From TC-15 sp034437275 (lineage in GTDB: Bacteria; Chloroflexota; Anaerolineae; Aggregatilineales; Aggregatilineaceae): a DNA stretch of 64,000 nucleotides. Both the position numbers and the translations under genes were made by a program. The notes beneath the pieces are model-generated. The model saw only the letters and a list, made by a program, of their open reading frames with translations, was not told the origin of the DNA and searched no databases. This document shows, piece after piece, positions 36,601 through 45,202 of the stretch. Each line of letters starts with the position of its first letter. Positions within the stretch are counted from its first letter, which is position 1. The stretch is from the NCBI GenBank assembly GCA_034437275.1, contig DAOTUD010000036.1:6790-70789 (forward strand). The letters are read 5' to 3'.

Positions 36601-36711
36601 CTGGCTGAGAGCATTGTCGGTGAGGGTGAAAGCTGGCTGTCGGAAATGAGCACGGCGGAACTGCACGACCTGGTCGCGCTGCGGCGGGATGTGATGGAGG
36701 GTGAAGCATGA
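33622..36711 (+). CDS. SNF2-family DEAD/DEAH helicase
   Basis: The 1029-residue protein opens with MHILHGTWLP, typical of bacterial SNF2 proteins with an N-terminal associated domain. The ATPase core begins near residue 535, with LRPYQQRGFGWL, Walker A DDMGLGKTIQT, DEAQNIKN (DEAH-like box) and the C-lobe motifs FTQYAQMGGHLQAYL and TDRAFRIGQTKNVQVHKF. It would remodel or translocate on double-stranded DNA or RNA polymerase complexes. A SWIM zinc-finger gene overlaps its stop (ATGA), a common bacterial pair. A defence role is possible, but no defence partner is seen. Confidence 0.93.
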   Translation: MHILHGTWLPTHKRFALWGEDTTTEPAYRKGRRGRTAPHPFALSPDHWLRYLDQFTTDSAPDGLPVTLHLPGAGKQPQPSPEAEAAGWPPLEGDPSLLVWDLAAVTLSVTDLLDFLIQLPLPGERQAGFTLGSDLAFWQQAALLVMNGLIEQRYLPALKQQGTRYLAHWEPLPDRDLLAQLTATMPPLCRAMVDDPAQASPPRALLEDFLGTATDAFIREAYDSQTPGAAWLKPIQKLLPRSPWLSALTSSNPTLTGSLKEQAALFATWQRWHEGLEGAGFGTFRVCFRLDEPAEDDDHWPLHYLLQAADDPSLLVEARTVWSSTGSTLTYLEHRFDQPQEKLLAALGVASRLFPPVERSLRQASPVGVSLDREEAYMFLVEAAPLLEASHFGVLVPNWWAKRTARLKAKARLKGQAEEPSGFLTHDAVIGYQWELSLGGEHISRAEFEQLVALKQPLVRFRGEWVTLDPDQIEAALRFFDAQQTEGEMGILDALKLTTGANGIDVPAGLELDETELEGWLSDFLERLRQPDTSAAPDVPDTLKATLRPYQQRGFGWLTQMQQMGLGACLADDMGLGKTIQTIAFWLYERAVLGVDRPALLVCPTSVVGNWRHELSRFAPSLKVISHHGPQRLQGEDFTRSAQKTDVVLTSYALIHRDRETLEGVSWSSVTLDEAQNIKNPVTKQAQAARALPADMRLALTGTPVENRLSELWSISQFLNPGYLGARDTFRQQFSLPIERYGDQQAAAVLRQLTAPFILRRLKTDSNIIDDLPDKFENKVYCGLTPEQATLYEAAVREEMEAVETAEDDMARRGSILRMLTRLKQICNHPAQFLKEGDALGVAALGERSGKLTRLTEMLEEVFASSDRALIFTQYAQMGGHLQAYLRELFVDEVLFLHGGTPATKRQEMVRQFQAPRGPTVFVLSLKAGGTGLNLTQANHVFHYDRWYNPAVENQATDRAFRIGQTKNVQVHKFVCLGTLEERIDELIEHKQALAESIVGEGESWLSEMSTAELHDLVALRRDVMEGEA

Positions 36712-37592
36712 GTTGGTGGAATGACTACGACGACGAACCGGAAATCGACGACTACACCCTGAGCGACTACGAGACGCCGCCCGAAGCCATCATCCTGGGC
36801 GGCCCGGTAAAAGCTGTGAGCAAACGCGGTCCGATTGGCCGGGAGTGGTGGGGGCAGCAGTGGGTGGCGGCGCTAGAGCGGCTGGGCGTGAGTGGCCGGT
36901 TGGAGCGCGGCAAGCGGTATGCGCGCAACGGCTCGGTGCTGCGCCTGGAGATGGGGCACGGCTTGACCTTTGCCCAGGTCCAGGGGTCGTATGGATACGC
37001 TTATCGTACCGCAGTCGAGTTGAAGACCTTCAACGATACCGAATGGCAGCGCGCGTTAGCTGCGCTATCATCGCAGGCCATCTACGCCGCCAAACTGCTC
37101 GCCGGAGAAATGCCCGCCGATATCGAAGCCATTTTTCAGGACGCCGGACTCTCGCTGTTTCCGCGCAGCCTGAAGGATATCCTGTTCACGTGTTCGTGCC
37201 CGGACTGGGGCGATCCGTGCAAACATGCGGCGGCAGTGTACTACCTGCTGGCCGAGCAGTTGGACGCCGACCCCTTCATCCTGTTTCACCTGCGTGGACG
37301 CACGCGCGAACAGGTCCTGGCTGCCCTGCGCAGTCACCGCAGCACGGCGGTGAACGGTGACGCCAACGTCTCGACGACCGCCGATACACCGCCATTGGAG
37401 GCGGATTTGTCGGTGTTCTGGAATGGGCCGACGCACAACCTGATCCGGCCCGTACCGCTGCAACCGGATGCGCTGCCGGTCCTGCGCCAGTTGGGGCCGC
37501 CGCCGGGTAATCTGGGCCATGCCCTGCATGACCTCTACAACGGCATTTCGAGCGAGGCGTTTCGTTGGCTGGGCCTGGATGCTGCGGAGTAA
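36708..37592 (+). CDS. SWIM zinc-finger protein
   Basis: This 294-residue protein carries the SWIM motif CSCPDWGDPCKHAAAVYY at about residues 163-180. The N-terminal 45 residues are acidic, and GREWWGQQWVAALERLG is typical of SWIM proteins linked to SNF2 helicases. Its start overlaps the helicase stop, so the proteins are made together and probably act as a complex. The C-terminal 90 residues are Pro-rich with no recognised domain. Confidence 0.9.
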   Translation: MSWWNDYDDEPEIDDYTLSDYETPPEAIILGGPVKAVSKRGPIGREWWGQQWVAALERLGVSGRLERGKRYARNGSVLRLEMGHGLTFAQVQGSYGYAYRTAVELKTFNDTEWQRALAALSSQAIYAAKLLAGEMPADIEAIFQDAGLSLFPRSLKDILFTCSCPDWGDPCKHAAAVYYLLAEQLDADPFILFHLRGRTREQVLAALRSHRSTAVNGDANVSTTADTPPLEADLSVFWNGPTHNLIRPVPLQPDALPVLRQLGPPPGNLGHALHDLYNGISSEAFRWLGLDAAE

Positions 37593-37696
37593 GCCTGCGC
37601 GCGTGGCCTATACATCACTCATCTGAGCTTGCATTCTCCCTGGCTTTCGAACGGACGTGCAACGTAGCCACCACAGGCGTTGTGATACCAACGGTG

Positions 37697-38637
37697 ATAC
37701 GCTCTATGTGAAATGAGTTGACAAAAAAGGGCTGTTTTCCAAAGATAGCAAGTGGCGAAACCAACTATGATTGGTATCAAGCCAAAGGGCACTTACTGCT
37801 GCAAGGGAAGCCGGGCGCGAAGCCAGCGTTCAGCGATAGCGAGATGATCACATTGATGTTGGCCGAAGACTTCATCCCCTATCCGGGTGAACAACAGTTT
37901 GTGGGTTACATCCGTGCCAACCACACGGCGCTGTTTCCCAAGCTGCTGGACCAGAGCCAATTCAATCGTCGAGCACGCAGTTTGCGCCTGATCGTCGAGG
38001 CGCTGCGGTGCGATTGGTTGGTTGAGCTGGGGATTGAGCACGCCGACCACTTTCTGATCGACACCAAACCGATCCCCGTCGTCGGCTACAAGCGCAGCAA
38101 GTCGCGCAGTGACTTTGCGGGCAGCGCCGCGTATGCCAGCCGCAACCTGCACTACTTCGGCTACAAACTGGTGATGGTCACGACCCTGGATGGCCTGCCG
38201 GTCCTGTACGAGTTGGTCCTGGCCAACGTGGATGAACGCCAAGCGGCTGAAACCGTCTTGGATCGATTGACCAACGCCCAGATTGTGGGTGACAAAGGTT
38301 TTCTGGGCGACGAATGGCAGACGCAAATCGAGCAGCAAACCGGCAATCACATCACGACACCCAGGCGGGTGAATCAGATCATCCAACATCCGGCAGGCTT
38401 TGAACGCTTGCTCAACAGCGTGCGTGAGCGTATCGAAGGTGTGTTTCACGAGATTCAAACCACGGGTCGCTATCTGGAACGCCTGCTGGCCAAAACCGTT
38501 GTCGGTCTGGTCACGCGTGTGATTGTCAAAGTGACTTCCCATTTGCTGCGGCACCTGCTACGTCGCCACTATGGCATCGATATCCAACCGTTTCAATGTT
38601 CGACTGATTGCAGTTTTTAATTCCACATAGAGCGTAT
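37697..38637. mobile_element. IS982-family insertion sequence
   Basis: Perfect 14-base terminal inverted repeats (37697-37710, 38624-38637) flank a single transposase gene, for a total of about 941 bases. I see no clear target-site duplication. The right end lies 22 bases before the radical SAM gene start, so the element has replaced or displaced that gene's promoter. Confidence 0.85.
37718..38620 (+). CDS. IS982-family transposase
   Basis: The 300-residue protein has the family layout with an acidic triad: Asp in HFLIDTKPIPVVGYKRSK, Asp in IVGDKGFLGDEW and Glu in RERIEGVFHEIQ. The N-terminal block FSDSEMITLMLAEDF is also typical. The frame opens at TTG 37718 because a stop precedes it; the true start may be a little downstream. 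No frameshift or stop is seen, so it may be active. Confidence 0.9.
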   Translation: MTKKGCFPKIASGETNYDWYQAKGHLLLQGKPGAKPAFSDSEMITLMLAEDFIPYPGEQQFVGYIRANHTALFPKLLDQSQFNRRARSLRLIVEALRCDWLVELGIEHADHFLIDTKPIPVVGYKRSKSRSDFAGSAAYASRNLHYFGYKLVMVTTLDGLPVLYELVLANVDERQAAETVLDRLTNAQIVGDKGFLGDEWQTQIEQQTGNHITTPRRVNQIIQHPAGFERLLNSVRERIEGVFHEIQTTGRYLERLLAKTVVGLVTRVIVKVTSHLLRHLLRRHYGIDIQPFQCSTDCSF

Positions 38638-38658
38638 TATGCGAACGACACACAATTG

Positions 38659-39960
38659 ATGAACACATTTCTACAGTCTGCGCCTGCTGTCCATCCATTT
38701 CATGTGATGCTCAAGCCGTGCGGCCCACTTTGCAATCTAGACTGTCACTACTGCTACTACTTGCCGAAAGCGCAGCTTTATCCTGATAGCGCGTTTCGCA
38801 TGTCCGATGCGTTGCTGGAGAATTACACGCGGCAGTACATCGAAGCGCAGCCGGTGCCTGAGGTGATGTTCACATGGCAGGGTGGCGAACCAACGCTAAT
38901 GGGCCTCGACTTCTTTCGACAGGCTGTTGCATACCAGCAGCAGTACGCCAGGCCCGGGATGCGGATCCACAATACGCTGCAAACGAACGGTGTGTTACTC
39001 GACGACGAGTGGTGCGCTTTCTTCAAAGAATATGATTTCCTGATCGGCATCAGTCTGGATGGGCTGCGCGAATTGCACAACATGTACCGTGTAGATAAGG
39101 GCGGGAATCCAACCTTTGGCCGCGTCATGCTCGGCGTTGAGCTACTTAAGAAGCATGACGTCACGTTTAATGTCCTGGTGACGGTGCATGCCGCTAACAG
39201 CAGTCATGGCCTGGAAGTCTATCGCTTCTTACGTGATGATGCCCAGGCGCAGTTCATCCAGTTCATTCCTATCGTTGAGCGAAACAATGCTGCCCAATCT
39301 GGCCATAACGCAGCGGTGACCGGTCGCTCGGTGCGCGGACGGGACTACGGACGTTTTTTGATTTCGGTATTTGACGAATGGGTACGGCGTGATGTAGGCA
39401 GGATATATGTGCAGATCTTCGATGCGGCACTGGCGGCGTGGGTCGGCCAGGCTCCCGGACTGTGTGTCTTCGAAAAAACCTGCGGCACCGCCCTGGTTCT
39501 TGAACACAATGGGGACCTGTTCTGCTGCGATCACTTTGTAGAACCGTCGTATCGTTTGGGAAATATTCTAAAAACGCCCCTGGTTGAGTTGGTTCAGTCC
39601 GAGGGCCAAAACGCGTTCGGGCGGGCCAAACACCGTACCTTGCCGCGCATGTGTCGCACATGTGATGTGCGTTTTGTATGCAACGGCGGGTGTCCGAAGA
39701 ACCGTCTATTACCAACCTCCGATGGTGAACCGGGATTGAACTGGTTATGTGAGGGATATCAATTGTTCTTCCGGTATATCGATCGGGCTATGCAGTTCAT
39801 GGCTGCGGAATTGCGCGCTGCACGACCTCCGGCCAATATCATGTTTCATCTGGCGCGAGAAGCAGCGGAACATGCGCAACGCTTGAAGGGCGTCGGGCGC
39901 AACGAGCCGTGCCCGTGTGGGAGCAGGCGGAAATATAAGCATTGCTGCGGCAAGCACTAA
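38659..39960 (+). CDS. Radical SAM enzyme, anaerobic sulfatase-maturase type, with SEC-C motif
   Basis: From ATG 38659 the protein has 433 residues. The radical SAM motif CNLDCHYCYY is near residue 27, with QGGEPTLMG following. A SPASM region carries further Cys residues (CVFEKTC, CRTCDVRFVCNGGCPKN). The tail GRNEPCPCGSRRKYKHCCGKH is a zinc-binding SEC-C motif. Family members convert Cys or Ser of sulfatases to formylglycine without oxygen. No sulfatase gene is in this window, so its target is elsewhere or differs. The IS982 end is 22 bases upstream, and the ribosome site is poor. Confidence 0.9.
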   Translation: MNTFLQSAPAVHPFHVMLKPCGPLCNLDCHYCYYLPKAQLYPDSAFRMSDALLENYTRQYIEAQPVPEVMFTWQGGEPTLMGLDFFRQAVAYQQQYARPGMRIHNTLQTNGVLLDDEWCAFFKEYDFLIGISLDGLRELHNMYRVDKGGNPTFGRVMLGVELLKKHDVTFNVLVTVHAANSSHGLEVYRFLRDDAQAQFIQFIPIVERNNAAQSGHNAAVTGRSVRGRDYGRFLISVFDEWVRRDVGRIYVQIFDAALAAWVGQAPGLCVFEKTCGTALVLEHNGDLFCCDHFVEPSYRLGNILKTPLVELVQSEGQNAFGRAKHRTLPRMCRTCDVRFVCNGGCPKNRLLPTSDGEPGLNWLCEGYQLFFRYIDRAMQFMAAELRAARPPANIMFHLAREAAEHAQRLKGVGRNEPCPCGSRRKYKHCCGKH

Positions 39961-39994
39961 TGAGGGTGTCGCCTGGCTAGACGCAGGAAAAATC

Positions 39995-40022
39995 GAGAAG
40001 GGGCGCAGTGCCCTTTTTTCTC
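39995..40022 (+). terminator. Intrinsic terminator after the radical SAM gene
   Basis: A GC-rich stem (AAGGG/CCCTT with a GCGCAGTG loop) is followed by a T-rich run ending TTTTTTCTC. It closes the radical SAM transcript. Confidence 0.7.
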
Positions 40023-40141
40023 GTAATACACGCAATACATTTCGTCATAGTCAATTGGACGCAGCGCTTCTGCCTCACGCCGGACATGGTGCGCTTCTTT
40101 GATCCAACCAGTGAGATGGCCATTCGGAAGGTGGTGGACTG

Positions 40142-41248
40142 ATGAGCAATGTGGTCTTGCAACACATCACCAAGCGATTTAAAGACGTTACCGCGCTGCA
40201 GGATGTCTCGTTTACGGTTAAGGATGGTGAGTTTTTCGTGCTGCTGGGGCCGACCGGAGCCGGAAAAACCACGACATTGCGCATCATTGCCGGTTTAGCC
40301 AGGCAGGAAGAGGGCGATGTGATCTTCGATGGTGAGAACGTCAATGCGTTCACGCCTGCCGACCGCAATGTTGCTTTTGTGTTCCAGCAGTATTCGCTTT
40401 ACCCGAACAAGACCGTGTATGACAACCTGGCGTTTCCGCTGCGGTCGCCACTCCGCCGTTTGTCCAAGGAGGCCATTGATCAGCGTGTGCGCAACCTGGC
40501 GGAGAAGTTGCGGATTTCGCGCTTGCTGGAGCGAAAGACTGCTCACTTGTCGGGGGGTGAGATGCAGCGTGTGTCCATTGGGCGGGCATTGGTGCGCCGC
40601 CCACGCATTTTCTTGATGGACGAGCTGCTCTCCAACCTGGACGCAAAACTGCGTGAAGCCCTTCGCGTTGAATTGCAGCATCTTCAAAAGACCGAAGGCA
40701 GCACAACGTTGTTCGTAACCCATGATCAGATTGAGGCGCTCACGATGGCGGATCGGATCGGAGTGCTGAATGAAGGCCGCATCGTGCAGATAGGAACGCC
40801 TACGGACATATACGACAGCCCGGCGACTACTTTTGTGGCGCAGATTGTCGGCACACCGCGTATTAACCTGGTGCAAGCGGTCTGCGAAAACGGTATGTTG
40901 TATGTCGTTGACAGCGAGATTCGCCTGCCGATCCCTGAGGATTGTCCACTGCCGGAGTCGTTCTTGTTGGGGGTGCGTCCTGAGGATGTCAATCCCACCG
41001 GGGACGGTCAACTGGTAGGTGAAGTAGTTTTGACTGAACCGCTGGGCGTCGAAACCGTTGTCCATATCAAGACCGGCGAACGGACGCTGTTAAGCACCGT
41101 GTCGGGAATCATTGACTTAAAAATTGGCGATCAGATCAAGTTCGACATTGCCAGCCAAAGACTGCATTTCTTCGATACGGATGGTGTCCGCATCGGGGCA
41201 TGTCATGCCCGCGCGGGGCACCATCATCTATCAATACTTTGGAGATAA
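40142..41248 (+). CDS. MalK/UgpC-type ABC transporter ATPase
   Basis: The 368-residue protein has Walker A GPTGAGKTTT, the Q-loop region FVFQQYSLYPN, signature LSGGEMQRVSIGRAL and Walker B FLMDELLSNLDAKLR (Leu replaces the usual Pro after Glu). A C-terminal TOBE-type domain (about 240-355) is present, as in sugar-importer ATPases. No permease lies next to it. The two sugar permeases at 60.9-63.3 kb lack an ATPase, so it could energise that importer (inference). GGAAGG precedes the ATG. Confidence 0.9.
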   Translation: MSNVVLQHITKRFKDVTALQDVSFTVKDGEFFVLLGPTGAGKTTTLRIIAGLARQEEGDVIFDGENVNAFTPADRNVAFVFQQYSLYPNKTVYDNLAFPLRSPLRRLSKEAIDQRVRNLAEKLRISRLLERKTAHLSGGEMQRVSIGRALVRRPRIFLMDELLSNLDAKLREALRVELQHLQKTEGSTTLFVTHDQIEALTMADRIGVLNEGRIVQIGTPTDIYDSPATTFVAQIVGTPRINLVQAVCENGMLYVVDSEIRLPIPEDCPLPESFLLGVRPEDVNPTGDGQLVGEVVLTEPLGVETVVHIKTGERTLLSTVSGIIDLKIGDQIKFDIASQRLHFFDTDGVRIGACHARAGHHHLSILWR

Positions 41249-41252
41249 TGAA

Positions 41253-42101
41253 ATGAAATTTGGCGTAAACACTTGGGTTTGGGTCTCGCCCCTGACAACG
41301 GACGGGATCATGAAACTGGCTCCGCAAGTAGCGGAGATGGGCTTTGATTGGTTTGAGGTGCCCATCGAAGGTACAGAGGATGTCGACTATGCACGCGCGG
41401 CGGCCATTCTGCGCGACAACGGCCTGGAGGTCAGTGTCTGCGCGGCGATGGGGCCGGATCGCGACCTGATCCATCCTGAGCAGCACATTCGTGACAATGG
41501 TGTCGCGTACCTCAGGCACTGCATTGACGCGGTGGCAACCCTCGGCGGCACCAATCTGGTTGGCCCACTCTATTCATCTGTGGGCCGTGTGTGGCAGATG
41601 ACGGCGGAGGAACGGGCGAAGGATACGGACCTGCTGGTCAAGCAGCTGCGTGGGCTGGCTGAATACGCCGCCGATCATGGGGCTGTGTTATGTGTGGAGC
41701 CGCTCAACCGTTTCGAGACGAGCTTCATCAATCTGGCATCCCAGGCCATCGACGTTGTGGATCGCGTAGACCATCCTGCGTGCAAGATCATGTTAGATAC
41801 CTTCCACATGAATATTGAGGAACAATCGCTCGGCGATGCGATCCGCGCCACCGGCGCGCGTTTGGCCCAGATGCACATGTGTGAGAACGATCGGGGTGCG
41901 CCTGGCTCCGGACATGTACCCTGGGATGATGTGGCGACCACGCTGCGCGCGATCAACTATGATGGACCGTTGGTGATTGAGTCCTTCACTGCCCAGGTCA
42001 AGAGTATCGCCCGGGCCGCAGCTATCTGGCGACCGCTTGCTGCCAGTCAGGACGCGCTTGCCCAGGATGGCCTACGTTTTCTAAAGAATCTATTTTCCTA
42101 A
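41253..42101 (+). CDS. Sugar isomerase/epimerase (xylose-isomerase-like TIM barrel)
   Basis: The 282-residue protein, started at ATG 41253 five bases after the ATPase gene, resembles D-tagatose/D-psicose 3-epimerases and IolE-like enzymes. The metal-binding residues are visible: Glu in CVEPLNRFET, Asp and His in MLDTFHMNIEE, His in QMHMCENDRG and Glu in VIESFT. It would interconvert ketoses or inosose-type intermediates. It shares the operon with a Gfo/Idh-type gene downstream. Confidence 0.9.
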   Translation: MKFGVNTWVWVSPLTTDGIMKLAPQVAEMGFDWFEVPIEGTEDVDYARAAAILRDNGLEVSVCAAMGPDRDLIHPEQHIRDNGVAYLRHCIDAVATLGGTNLVGPLYSSVGRVWQMTAEERAKDTDLLVKQLRGLAEYAADHGAVLCVEPLNRFETSFINLASQAIDVVDRVDHPACKIMLDTFHMNIEEQSLGDAIRATGARLAQMHMCENDRGAPGSGHVPWDDVATTLRAINYDGPLVIESFTAQVKSIARAAAIWRPLAASQDALAQDGLRFLKNLFS

Positions 42102-42129
42102 GTATTATGCTTTCTTGAGGGGTAGAGCG

Positions 42130-43242
42130 ATGTCCGAGAAAAAGATCAATGTTGCCATCATTGGATTGGGCTTTGGGGCGGAGTTCATCCCAATTTACCA
42201 GCACCACCCGCACACCAACATGTATGCGATCTGCCAGCGCACCGAAAGCAAACTCAACGAAATCGGTGATACATTCGGAGTCACGGTAAGGCATACTGAC
42301 TACTACAAACTGCTGGAAGATCCCAAAATCGACGCGGTGCACATCAATACCTCAATTCATGAACATGCAAAGATGAGTATCGCGGGATTGAAGGCCGGTA
42401 AACACGTCGCCTGTACGGTTCCGGCTGCCACCGCCATCGAGGAGTTGGAACAGATCGTCCAGGCACAGGAAGAGTCTGGCAAGAAATACATGATGATGGA
42501 AACCGTGATTTACTCACGCGAGTTTCTATACGTCAAAGAGCTTTTCGAGACCGGCAAGCTAGGCCGGACCCAATATCTGCGCGCTACGCACCAGCAGGAA
42601 ATGCTCGGCTGGCCTGGGTATTGGGAAGGGCTACCCCCGATGCACTACGCGACTCACGTCGTCAGCCCGTGCCTGGCCCTGCCGCGCAAGGATGCTGAGT
42701 ATGTGTCGTGCTTTGGCTCGGGTCGCATCCAGGAGCATCTGATCCCGAAATACAACTCGCCGTTCGCGATCGAGACTGCGCACATCAAAATGAATGACAG
42801 CGACCTGGTGGCCGAGGTAATGCGGCATTTGTTCAACACCGCGCGCCAGTACCGTGAGAATTTTGATGTGTATGGCAGCAAGATGGCCTTTGAATGGCCG
42901 TTGATCGAGCACGAACCGCCGGTGGTCCATATCGGTGAAACACCGCACCACGTGGACGTGTTAGACTACGCACACCTGTTGCCAGAGACGATCCAGCGCT
43001 TCACCACGAAGGGCGTCTATGGCAAGGAAGAACAACATCTTTCCTTCATACAGGGTGCGGGGCATGGCGGGTCGCATCCGCATATGACACATGAGTTCAT
43101 TATGAGCATTATCGAGGATCGTGAGCCGTTCCCGGATGCGCGCCAATCGGCAAATTGGACCGCCGTCGGCATCCTGGCCCACGAGTCGGCATTGAAGGGT
43201 GGCGAGATCGTTCGGCTGCCCACATTCACGTTGTCGTCATGA
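42130..43242 (+). CDS. Gfo/Idh/MocA-type oxidoreductase lacking the EKP motif
   Basis: This 370-residue protein has an N-terminal Rossmann fold (IIGLGFGAEFIP) and the two-domain layout of Gfo/Idh/MocA enzymes. The usual catalytic motif GKHVxCEKP reads GKHVACTVPAA, so the conserved Lys is missing. The later His-containing segment is retained (LPPMHYATHVVS). It may be a divergent dehydrogenase or use a different mechanism. GAGGGG precedes ATG 42130. It follows the epimerase gene by 28 bases, so both probably act on the same sugar. Confidence 0.86.
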   Translation: MSEKKINVAIIGLGFGAEFIPIYQHHPHTNMYAICQRTESKLNEIGDTFGVTVRHTDYYKLLEDPKIDAVHINTSIHEHAKMSIAGLKAGKHVACTVPAATAIEELEQIVQAQEESGKKYMMMETVIYSREFLYVKELFETGKLGRTQYLRATHQQEMLGWPGYWEGLPPMHYATHVVSPCLALPRKDAEYVSCFGSGRIQEHLIPKYNSPFAIETAHIKMNDSDLVAEVMRHLFNTARQYRENFDVYGSKMAFEWPLIEHEPPVVHIGETPHHVDVLDYAHLLPETIQRFTTKGVYGKEEQHLSFIQGAGHGGSHPHMTHEFIMSIIEDREPFPDARQSANWTAVGILAHESALKGGEIVRLPTFTLSS

Positions 43243-43294
43243 TGCAGCCCGCATGGGTTGGCGGTCTGTGGCGAGTCGCTACACAAGGACGATC

Positions 43295-44083
43295 ATGAGA
43301 AGAAGAATCATTCGGGTACTGATCGGGTTTGGGATTACGATCCACGAATGCCTGCTTTTTGCGGCGCTGTTCCGGCTGTACACCATCGAGCAGTTGTCCC
43401 CAGAGCAGCAGAAAGAAGTCTTGGTTAAGGCAATCCCTTTCGTCGCTATTTTTGTCGCTGTGCTGCTCACATATATCTGCCTGATCGTGATTCTAGCTAT
43501 TGTGTTGCACGCTCGCGTGCCGCACCGTACATACTATCCGGCGGAATGGTTGATCATCAGCGGCATTGCCTTTGGTGTGGTTGGGTTGTTCCAGCCCTGG
43601 TGGTTGGGCGCCTTCGAATACGGATTTGGGCTGCTGCTGGTGTCGCTGTTAGCTTTCATCGCGTGGAGCCATATTTCTCCCCGGTCCGCAGGCGACACTG
43701 CGGTGTCGTTGAGTAGACGGGCGCATGGGGTGGGCGCCGTGATAGGGGTGCTGGTGGCCATCATCTTTGCCGCCACGGTGAGCCGGACGATCATCCAGAA
43801 AACTAAGCCTCAGCCTCCTTACGGCGTTCCTGTAAGAATGTGGGAGATGGAGAGTATGTATCCCCCAGAGGAAAAAGACGCTATCGCCAACGAAGCCAAG
43901 GGGCAATGGAATGGTATGAAGCCTTTTTACCTGTTGGTGAGTTTGCTGCCGGGCGGGTTCGTCTACTTAATTGCCCGCGAGGTGGCTGCACATTGGTGGG
44001 AGCCGAAGGATGGCGTAGTGTCCCTGCCGCCGGTCGATAACGATCCGCTTCGCGGTATGGCAGGCGATCCAGCGCACGGTTAA
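43295..44083 (+). CDS. Multi-pass membrane protein of unknown function
   Basis: From ATG 43295 the protein has 262 residues and about six hydrophobic segments: near residues 5-30, 45-75, 85-105, 108-130, 150-172 and 215-240. A polar loop near 185-210 (PPEEKDAIANEAKGQWNG) is likely outside. I recognise no family. It lies between two sugar-enzyme pairs and follows the Gfo/Idh gene by 52 bases, so it may be co-transcribed, but no function can be assigned. Confidence 0.75.
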   Translation: MRRRIIRVLIGFGITIHECLLFAALFRLYTIEQLSPEQQKEVLVKAIPFVAIFVAVLLTYICLIVILAIVLHARVPHRTYYPAEWLIISGIAFGVVGLFQPWWLGAFEYGFGLLLVSLLAFIAWSHISPRSAGDTAVSLSRRAHGVGAVIGVLVAIIFAATVSRTIIQKTKPQPPYGVPVRMWEMESMYPPEEKDAIANEAKGQWNGMKPFYLLVSLLPGGFVYLIAREVAAHWWEPKDGVVSLPPVDNDPLRGMAGDPAHG

Positions 44084-44188
44084 TCGGGAGGAGGGCATCG
44101 GCATAAAGTTACGAATGCGGGGTAATGCCTCACGCTTCCTAACAATTTTCGATTCACTATTTGCACAGAAGAAAGGAAAAAAAGGATT

Positions 44189-45190
44189 ATGGCTAGACCA
44201 GTAACCATTTTTACCGGACAGTGGGCAGACCTGACCCTCGACACCGTAGCTGAGAAAGCTGCCAGCTTCGGCTATGACGGGCTGGAACTTGCCTGTTGGG
44301 GCGATCACTTCGAGGTGGACAAAGCGCTCGAGGACGATGCCTATGTCAAGAGCCGGTGGGATATTCTGCAGAAACATGGGCTTAAGTGTTTCTCGATCAG
44401 CACCCACCTGGTGGGCCAGTGCGTTGCTGATGCCCAGATCGACGGGCGGCATCGGGGAATACTTCCTGACCGGCTGTGGGGCGACGGCGATCCCGAAGGG
44501 GTGCGCCAGCGCTGTGCAGAGGAAGTGAAAAACACTGCCCGCGCCGCCAAAGCCTTTGGCGTGGACGTGGTGAATGGCTTCACGGGGAGTCCGGTCTGGC
44601 ATATGCTCTACTTCTTCCCGCCGACCACTGATGAAATGATCGATGAGGGCTTCAAAGATTTTGTGGCCCGCTGGAAGCCAGTTCTAGACGTGTTCAAGTC
44701 CGAAGGCGTGCGCTTCGCTTTGGAGTGCCATCCCGCGGAGATCGCCTACGACATCATCACTGCCAAGCGAACGCTCGAAGTATTGGAGCACCATGAGGCG
44801 TTTGGCTTCAACTATGATCCCAGCCACTTCGTGCACCAGTTTTTCGATCCGGTTGAGTTTATCAACGCTTTCCCGAATCGGATCTTCCACGTGCATGTCA
44901 AGGATGCCAAAGTACGCCTGTCCGGGCGTAACAGCATCCTGGGGTCGCACCTCCAGTTCGGCCACCACGAGCGCGGCTGGAACTTCGTTTCCCCTGGTCA
45001 TGGTGATGTGGACCTGGAAAACATCATCCGCGCGCTGAACCGTATCGGCTATTATGGCCCGCTCTCAGTAGAGTGGGAAGACAGCGGTATGGACCGCGAG
45101 TACGGGGCAAAAGAAGCCTGCGAGTTTGTCAAGCAGACGGATTTTGCGCCATCTGACGTCGCATTCGATGCCGCCTTTGCAGACGACTAG
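44189..45190 (+). CDS. Sugar phosphate isomerase/epimerase
   Basis: The 333-residue TIM-barrel protein starts [15 protein letters not shown] after AAAGGAAAAAAAGG. Probable metal ligands are Glu and His in [12 protein letters not shown], Asp and His in [11 protein letters not shown], His in [11 protein letters not shown] and Glu in [13 protein letters not shown]. It is of the IolE/xylose-isomerase-like superfamily. The Gfo/Idh enzyme follows 12 bases later, a frequent pairing in inositol, keto-sugar and oligosaccharide degradation. The exact substrate is not evident. Confidence 0.92.
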   Translation: MARPVTIFTGQWADLTLDTVAEKAASFGYDGLELACWGDHFEVDKALEDDAYVKSRWDILQKHGLKCFSISTHLVGQCVADAQIDGRHRGILPDRLWGDGDPEGVRQRCAEEVKNTARAAKAFGVDVVNGFTGSPVWHMLYFFPPTTDEMIDEGFKDFVARWKPVLDVFKSEGVRFALECHPAEIAYDIITAKRTLEVLEHHEAFGFNYDPSHFVHQFFDPVEFINAFPNRIFHVHVKDAKVRLSGRNSILGSHLQFGHHERGWNFVSPGHGDVDLENIIRALNRIGYYGPLSVEWEDSGMDREYGAKEACEFVKQTDFAPSDVAFDAAFADD

Positions 45191-45202
45191 GAGGACATAA
45201 CT

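Noticed and set aside
33622..37592. SNF2/SWIM pair as a phage-defence system
   Set aside because: SNF2 helicases do occur in defence systems such as DISARM, but no methyltransferase, nuclease or other defence partner is adjacent, and the SNF2-SWIM pair is common on its own.
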